Source: JBMOMT01 sp049324835
GTDB taxonomy: Bacteria; Chloroflexota; Anaerolineae; CAYNKW01
Assembly: GCA_049324835.1 (NCBI GenBank)
Contig: JBMOMT010000040.1
Coordinates: 62,001-126,000 of the forward strand
Length of the DNA: 64,000 nucleotides
Direction of reading: 5' to 3'
Shown: in pieces, positions 60,737 through 64,000 of the stretch
How the letters are laid out: the number at the start of each line of letters is the position of its first letter
Position numbering within the stretch: position 1 is the first letter of the stretch
Translations under genes and position numbers: made by a program
Notes under the pieces: generated by a model
What the model was told of the DNA's origin: nothing
The model's database searches: none
Seen by the model: the letters and a program-made list of their open reading frames with translations, nothing else

Positions 60737-61605
60737 TGAAACCGATCAAGTGGTTGGTTCTGGGGCTGGGGCTGATCCTGGTCTCGTTCCTGCTGTGGAG
60801 AGGTCTGCGCGGCCAGGGCATCCGCATGCTGGTCATACACCGGTTGCAGGCTCTGCTGGATCGCACGCCGGCAGCCCAACAGGGCCATCTGACCAACGTC
60901 ATCTTTTTGCACCATTCCACCGGGCGTTATCTGATCCGCCAGGGCGGCGTGCGAGAGCAACTCGCAGCAGCAGGCCTGGAATTCTGGGACCACGATTATA
61001 ACTTTGAGGGCCTCATCCGGCCCGACGGCGCACGGACCGGTTACAGTTATGGCATCCCGGACGATAATACCGATCCAGATGGCCTGGCTCGCCTCTTTGA
61101 TCAGCACGTTTATGGGCTGCCGCTGAACGCCTTGAGCGGCCTGATGCAGCATGAGGTCATCGCCTTCAAGTCTTGCTTTCCGGCCAGCAACATCACCAGC
61201 CAGGCGCAACTGGAGCAATACCAAACCTGGTATTTGGGCATGCGCGACGTGATGGATCAACACCCGGAGAAGGTCTTCATCGCTCTCACGCCGCCGCCGC
61301 TGAACCCGGCAGCCACCAACGCCGAGACCGCCGCCCGCGCGCGGGCCTTTGCCGACTGGCTCACATCCGGCGAGTTTCTAGCCGGGCATCCTAACGTGTT
61401 CACTTTTGACTTTTTCGATCTGTTGGCCGAAAGAGATCCGTCGGCTCCCGACTTGAACATGTTACGCGCGGCCTATCGCGACGGAGAGGATTCTCACCCT
61501 AACGAACGGGCCAACCAGACCGTCGGGCCGCTCTTTGCCGATTTTATTTTCGAGACGGTGGCAGCCTACCGCGCCAGCCGCGCCGAGGGAATACAAATAC
61601 CATGA
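60724..61605 (+). CDS. SGNH/GDSL-like hydrolase or esterase, membrane-anchored
   Basis: The 293-residue protein has one N-terminal hydrophobic segment (about 8-26) followed by an SGNH-like fold: FLHHSTG near residue 61, where the block I Ser would be in HST, and DSHPNERAN near the end, matching block V DxxH. The middle is weakly conserved, so assignment is moderate. It could de-acetylate or transfer acyl groups on the polysaccharide, in line with the neighbouring acetyltransferase. Confidence 0.62.
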   Translation: MGTLMKPIKWLVLGLGLILVSFLLWRGLRGQGIRMLVIHRLQALLDRTPAAQQGHLTNVIFLHHSTGRYLIRQGGVREQLAAAGLEFWDHDYNFEGLIRPDGARTGYSYGIPDDNTDPDGLARLFDQHVYGLPLNALSGLMQHEVIAFKSCFPASNITSQAQLEQYQTWYLGMRDVMDQHPEKVFIALTPPPLNPAATNAETAARARAFADWLTSGEFLAGHPNVFTFDFFDLLAERDPSAPDLNMLRAAYRDGEDSHPNERANQTVGPLFADFIFETVAAYRASRAEGIQIP

Positions 61606-62507
61606 TGCCACGCGTCTGGATCGTTGTGCTCAACTGGAACGGCCTGGCCGACACCCTGGAATGCCTGGCTTCGCTTCAGCGCCTCGACTATCCGAACTAT
61701 GAGGTGATCGTCGTCGACAACGGCTCTACCGACGGCTCGGTGAAGGTCATCCAGGCGCAATTTCCCGACATCACCCTCATCGCCAACGAGCAGAACCTGG
61801 GCTTCACCGGCGGCAACAATATCGGGTTACGATACGCACTGGAGCGCGGCGCCGATTATGCGCTGCTGCTGAACAACGATACCGAGGTGGCGCCGGATTT
61901 TCTGCGGCTCCTGGTCGAGGTGGCGGAGGCCAACCCGGCCATCGGCATCGCCGGGCCGACGATCTATTACCACGCCCAGCCAGAGCGCATCTGGTCGGCG
62001 GGCGGGGTGATCGATTGGCAACGCGGCCTTACCAGTATGATCGGGCTGGGTGAGACAGATGCAGGCGAGCATGGCGCCGCGCCGCGAGATGTAGATTTCG
62101 TTACCGGTTGTGCATTCCTGGTCAAGTGGGCGGTAATGAAGCAAGTAGGCTTGTTGGATGAGCGTTTCTTTGCCTATTACGAAGAAGCTGAGTGGTGCGT
62201 GCGGGCACGACGAGCAGGGTTTCGAATCCTCCACGTGCCGCAGTCGAGGCTTTGGCACAAGATCTCGCCAGAGCGGCGAGCTGCTTCACCGCAGGTGCAT
62301 TATTATATGACCCGCAACCGGCTTTTGTTTCTCAGGTTGGTCAAGGCTGGGTGGCGAGCCTGGCTGTACACTTTGGCTGACTATCTCCGTACCTTGATCA
62401 GTTGGAGCTTAAAACCCAGATGGCGATGCAAGCAGCAACAGCGACAAATGATGCTGCGGGCCATCGGCGATGCCTGGCAGGGTCGCTGGGGACGGGCCAG
62501 AACGTGA
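61602..62507 (+). CDS. GT2 glycosyltransferase, rhamnosyltransferase-like
   Basis: The 301-residue GT-A enzyme begins VWIVVLNWNG and contains IVVDNGSTDGS, NLGFTGGNN and LLLNNDTEVAPDF, typical of rhamnosyl/galactofuranosyl-type GT2 enzymes. The C-terminal part includes a basic helix likely touching the membrane. The ATGA overlap couples it to the preceding gene. The acceptor is unknown. Confidence 0.92.
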   Translation: MMPRVWIVVLNWNGLADTLECLASLQRLDYPNYEVIVVDNGSTDGSVKVIQAQFPDITLIANEQNLGFTGGNNIGLRYALERGADYALLLNNDTEVAPDFLRLLVEVAEANPAIGIAGPTIYYHAQPERIWSAGGVIDWQRGLTSMIGLGETDAGEHGAAPRDVDFVTGCAFLVKWAVMKQVGLLDERFFAYYEEAEWCVRARRAGFRILHVPQSRLWHKISPERRAASPQVHYYMTRNRLLFLRLVKAGWRAWLYTLADYLRTLISWSLKPRWRCKQQQRQMMLRAIGDAWQGRWGRART

Positions 62508-62522
62508 GTTGCGAGGGGCGCA

Positions 62523-63740
62523 ATGCACATTCTCTTTCTTTCAAGCTGGTTTCCTCATCCACCAGACAACGGCGCGCGCATGCGCACTTGGAACCTGTTG
62601 CGCCAGATGGCCCGCCATCATGAAATTGCCCTGCTTTCTTTTGTGCAGAACGAACCCAGGCAGGATGACCTGGATGCAGTGAGTTCATTTTGTCGGGTGT
62701 TGGGCACGGTCACTCAGCGTCGCTTTCGACCTTCACGCCCGCGAGCTATCCTGCGGCTGCTTTCGCCCCAACCACGCGCGGTGTTGGAAATGTATCACCC
62801 GCAGATGGCCAAATTGATACATCAGGCCATCCATCAGCACAGCTTTGATCTGATCATCGCCTCGGAAATCGGGCCGGGGGTAAGCGCCGCGCCGTACTTG
62901 ATGGATTTGGACTCACTGCCGCGAGTGATCGAGGATCTGGAGCTGTCGATGATCTGGAACCAGCTTCAGATGCAAAGTTCTTGGAGCGGGCGGATTCGAC
63001 ACAGCCTGACCTGGTGGAAACAAAAGCGTTATGCCGTTCGCCTATTGCACAGCGTCGAGGGGTGCACGGTGGCTTCCGAGCAGGAAGGTGCTTTGCTGCG
63101 TCGCCTGTCGCCCGATTTCGAGCCCCTGTCAGTGGTGCCCAACGGGCTGGACCTCGAGTTGTATGCAGGCGACTGGGGCGCGCCAGAAACTGGTACGCTG
63201 GTCTTCTCCGGTGCATTGACCTATCAGGCTAATTTCGATGCCATGGCCTTTTTCCTGCAGGATATTTGGCCCCTGATCCGGTCTGCACAACCTGGTGTGA
63301 CGCTGCGCATCACCGGCCGTACCGATGGTGTGCCATTGGCGCAACTGCCATTGACCGAAGGTGTGATCCTGACGGGTTATCTCAAAGACATCCGGCCAAC
63401 GATAGCCAAGAGTCAAATCTGTGTGGTGCCGCTGCTGACTGGTGGCGGTACACGGCTCAAGATTTTGGAAGCGATGGCCTTGGGAACGCCAGTTGTTGCA
63501 ACCAGCCGAGGCGCAGAGGGATTGGAAGCGGTGCCCGGCACGCACCTGATCATCGCCGACGAACCAGCCGGGTTTGCTGCAGCAGTGCTGTCATTGCTCG
63601 TTGATGAGAGACTGCGGGCAAAACTCACAGCCCATGGACGACAGTTGGTGCAAGAGTGTTATTCCTGGGAGAGATGCGCCCATCAGTTGGAGGAACTTCT
63701 CCGAAAAGCAGTGGTACAGAGGCAAAAGGGCCATGATTGA
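62523..63740 (+). CDS. GT4-family glycosyltransferase
   Basis: The 405-residue GT-B enzyme starts HILFLSSWFPHPPDNGARMR and has a C-terminal donor site with TGGGTRLKILEAMALGTPVV, where the Glu pair is partly retained. It is the second GT4 of the locus, spaced 15 nt from the GT2 gene. It overlaps the next gene by eight bases. Confidence 0.9.
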   Translation: MHILFLSSWFPHPPDNGARMRTWNLLRQMARHHEIALLSFVQNEPRQDDLDAVSSFCRVLGTVTQRRFRPSRPRAILRLLSPQPRAVLEMYHPQMAKLIHQAIHQHSFDLIIASEIGPGVSAAPYLMDLDSLPRVIEDLELSMIWNQLQMQSSWSGRIRHSLTWWKQKRYAVRLLHSVEGCTVASEQEGALLRRLSPDFEPLSVVPNGLDLELYAGDWGAPETGTLVFSGALTYQANFDAMAFFLQDIWPLIRSAQPGVTLRITGRTDGVPLAQLPLTEGVILTGYLKDIRPTIAKSQICVVPLLTGGGTRLKILEAMALGTPVVATSRGAEGLEAVPGTHLIIADEPAGFAAAVLSLLVDERLRAKLTAHGRQLVQECYSWERCAHQLEELLRKAVVQRQKGHD

Positions 63741-64000
63741 TTCACTGGCTGTGGCGGCCCGGCGCCACAGAAACCATCTCGTCCGATGGGCCGTGATCGC
63801 CAGTCTGGCGATCTTGCTGGCCGCTTTGGGCTATGCTGCGGTCAAGGTAGACCCTTTTCTTGCGCTGGCTATCACGGTGGTGCCGCTGGGGTTATTTGCC
63901 CTGTTGAAACGCATCGAACTGGGCCTCATCGGCATGATGCTCACCGCAGTGTTCCTGCGCTTTCGCATCCCCACCGGCACCGCCAGCGAAGTGGTGCTGA
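63733..64000 (+). CDS. Polymerase-like membrane protein, N-terminal part (runs off the window)
   Basis: The first 89 residues have a basic start and two to three hydrophobic segments (about 20-45, 45-62 and 65-80), resembling the beginning of an O-antigen ligase or polymerase. ATG 63733 overlaps the GT4 stop by eight bases. The rest lies beyond the window, so the identity is tentative. Confidence 0.5.
   Translation, partial: MIDSLAVAARRHRNHLVRWAVIASLAILLAALGYAAVKVDPFLALAITVVPLGLFALLKRIELGLIGMMLTAVFLRFRIPTGTASEVVL

Overview
The window is high-GC, gene-dense bacterial DNA. The best guess for the organism is a Chloroflexota bacterium (Anaerolineae/Caldilineae-like). The main reason is the surface lipoproteins: substrate-binding proteins with a lipobox followed by runs such as VVEKEVTKVVEKEV and Thr-Pro-rich linkers, together with many small SH3b and LysM lipoproteins. 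This is an inference from protein style; no rRNA gene is present to confirm it. No CRISPR array, insertion sequence or prophage was seen.

Layout. Positions 1-1435 (minus) hold the start of an MFS transporter and a double-GNAT protein. Positions 1510-5799 (plus) hold cysS and leuS. The cysS leader has a good promoter, a 33-codon ORF with three Cys codons and a perfect intrinsic terminator, which together look like a ribosome-mediated attenuator. The leuS leader has two mini-ORFs with strong ribosome binding sites and only minor Leu codons, and the leuS start itself is out of frame with the only good ATG. Positions 5973-30284 are an almost unbroken minus-strand block. In transcription order it holds a LysM lipoprotein, an ECF sigma factor with a 109-aa companion, a peptide-type binding lipoprotein, the ATPases DppD and DppF, binding protein 2 with its DppB and DppC permeases, a membrane protein, a second binding protein with DppB and DppC but no ATPases, an SH3b lipoprotein, a propeller-like membrane lipoprotein, an S41 protease, another binding protein, a CPBP protease, a Nudix hydrolase and surE.

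Positions 30393-37179 are mainly plus-strand and hold small, poorly conserved genes: a HAD-GNAT fusion, a truncated amidohydrolase-like protein, an odd response regulator, several tiny overlapping ORFs, a P-loop kinase, a minus-strand cold-shock gene with a structured leader, and a putative membrane zinc peptidase. A tRNA-Pro(GGG) with its own promoter and terminator follows. Positions 37747-44280 carry a GAF-adenylate cyclase, selA, tsaD, fabF and rnc. A UroD-family gene follows on the minus strand.

Positions 45353-64000 (plus) form a polysaccharide assembly locus: two GT2 and two GT4 glycosyltransferases, a B12-binding radical SAM enzyme, a Wzz/BY-kinase fused to an excisionase-type DNA-binding domain, an O-antigen-ligase-like protein with TPRs, a heptose-kinase-like GHMP kinase, an asparagine-synthetase homologue lacking the glutaminase cysteine, a helical-barrel glycosidase-like protein, a flippase, a hexapeptide acyltransferase, an SGNH-like protein and the start of another polymerase-like membrane protein. 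These would together build, modify, flip and polymerise a surface glycan.

The most interesting signals are the cysS attenuator, the leuS leader and start, the kinase-HTH fusion, the Ser2 AsnB homologue and the leader structures of the cold-shock gene and rnc.
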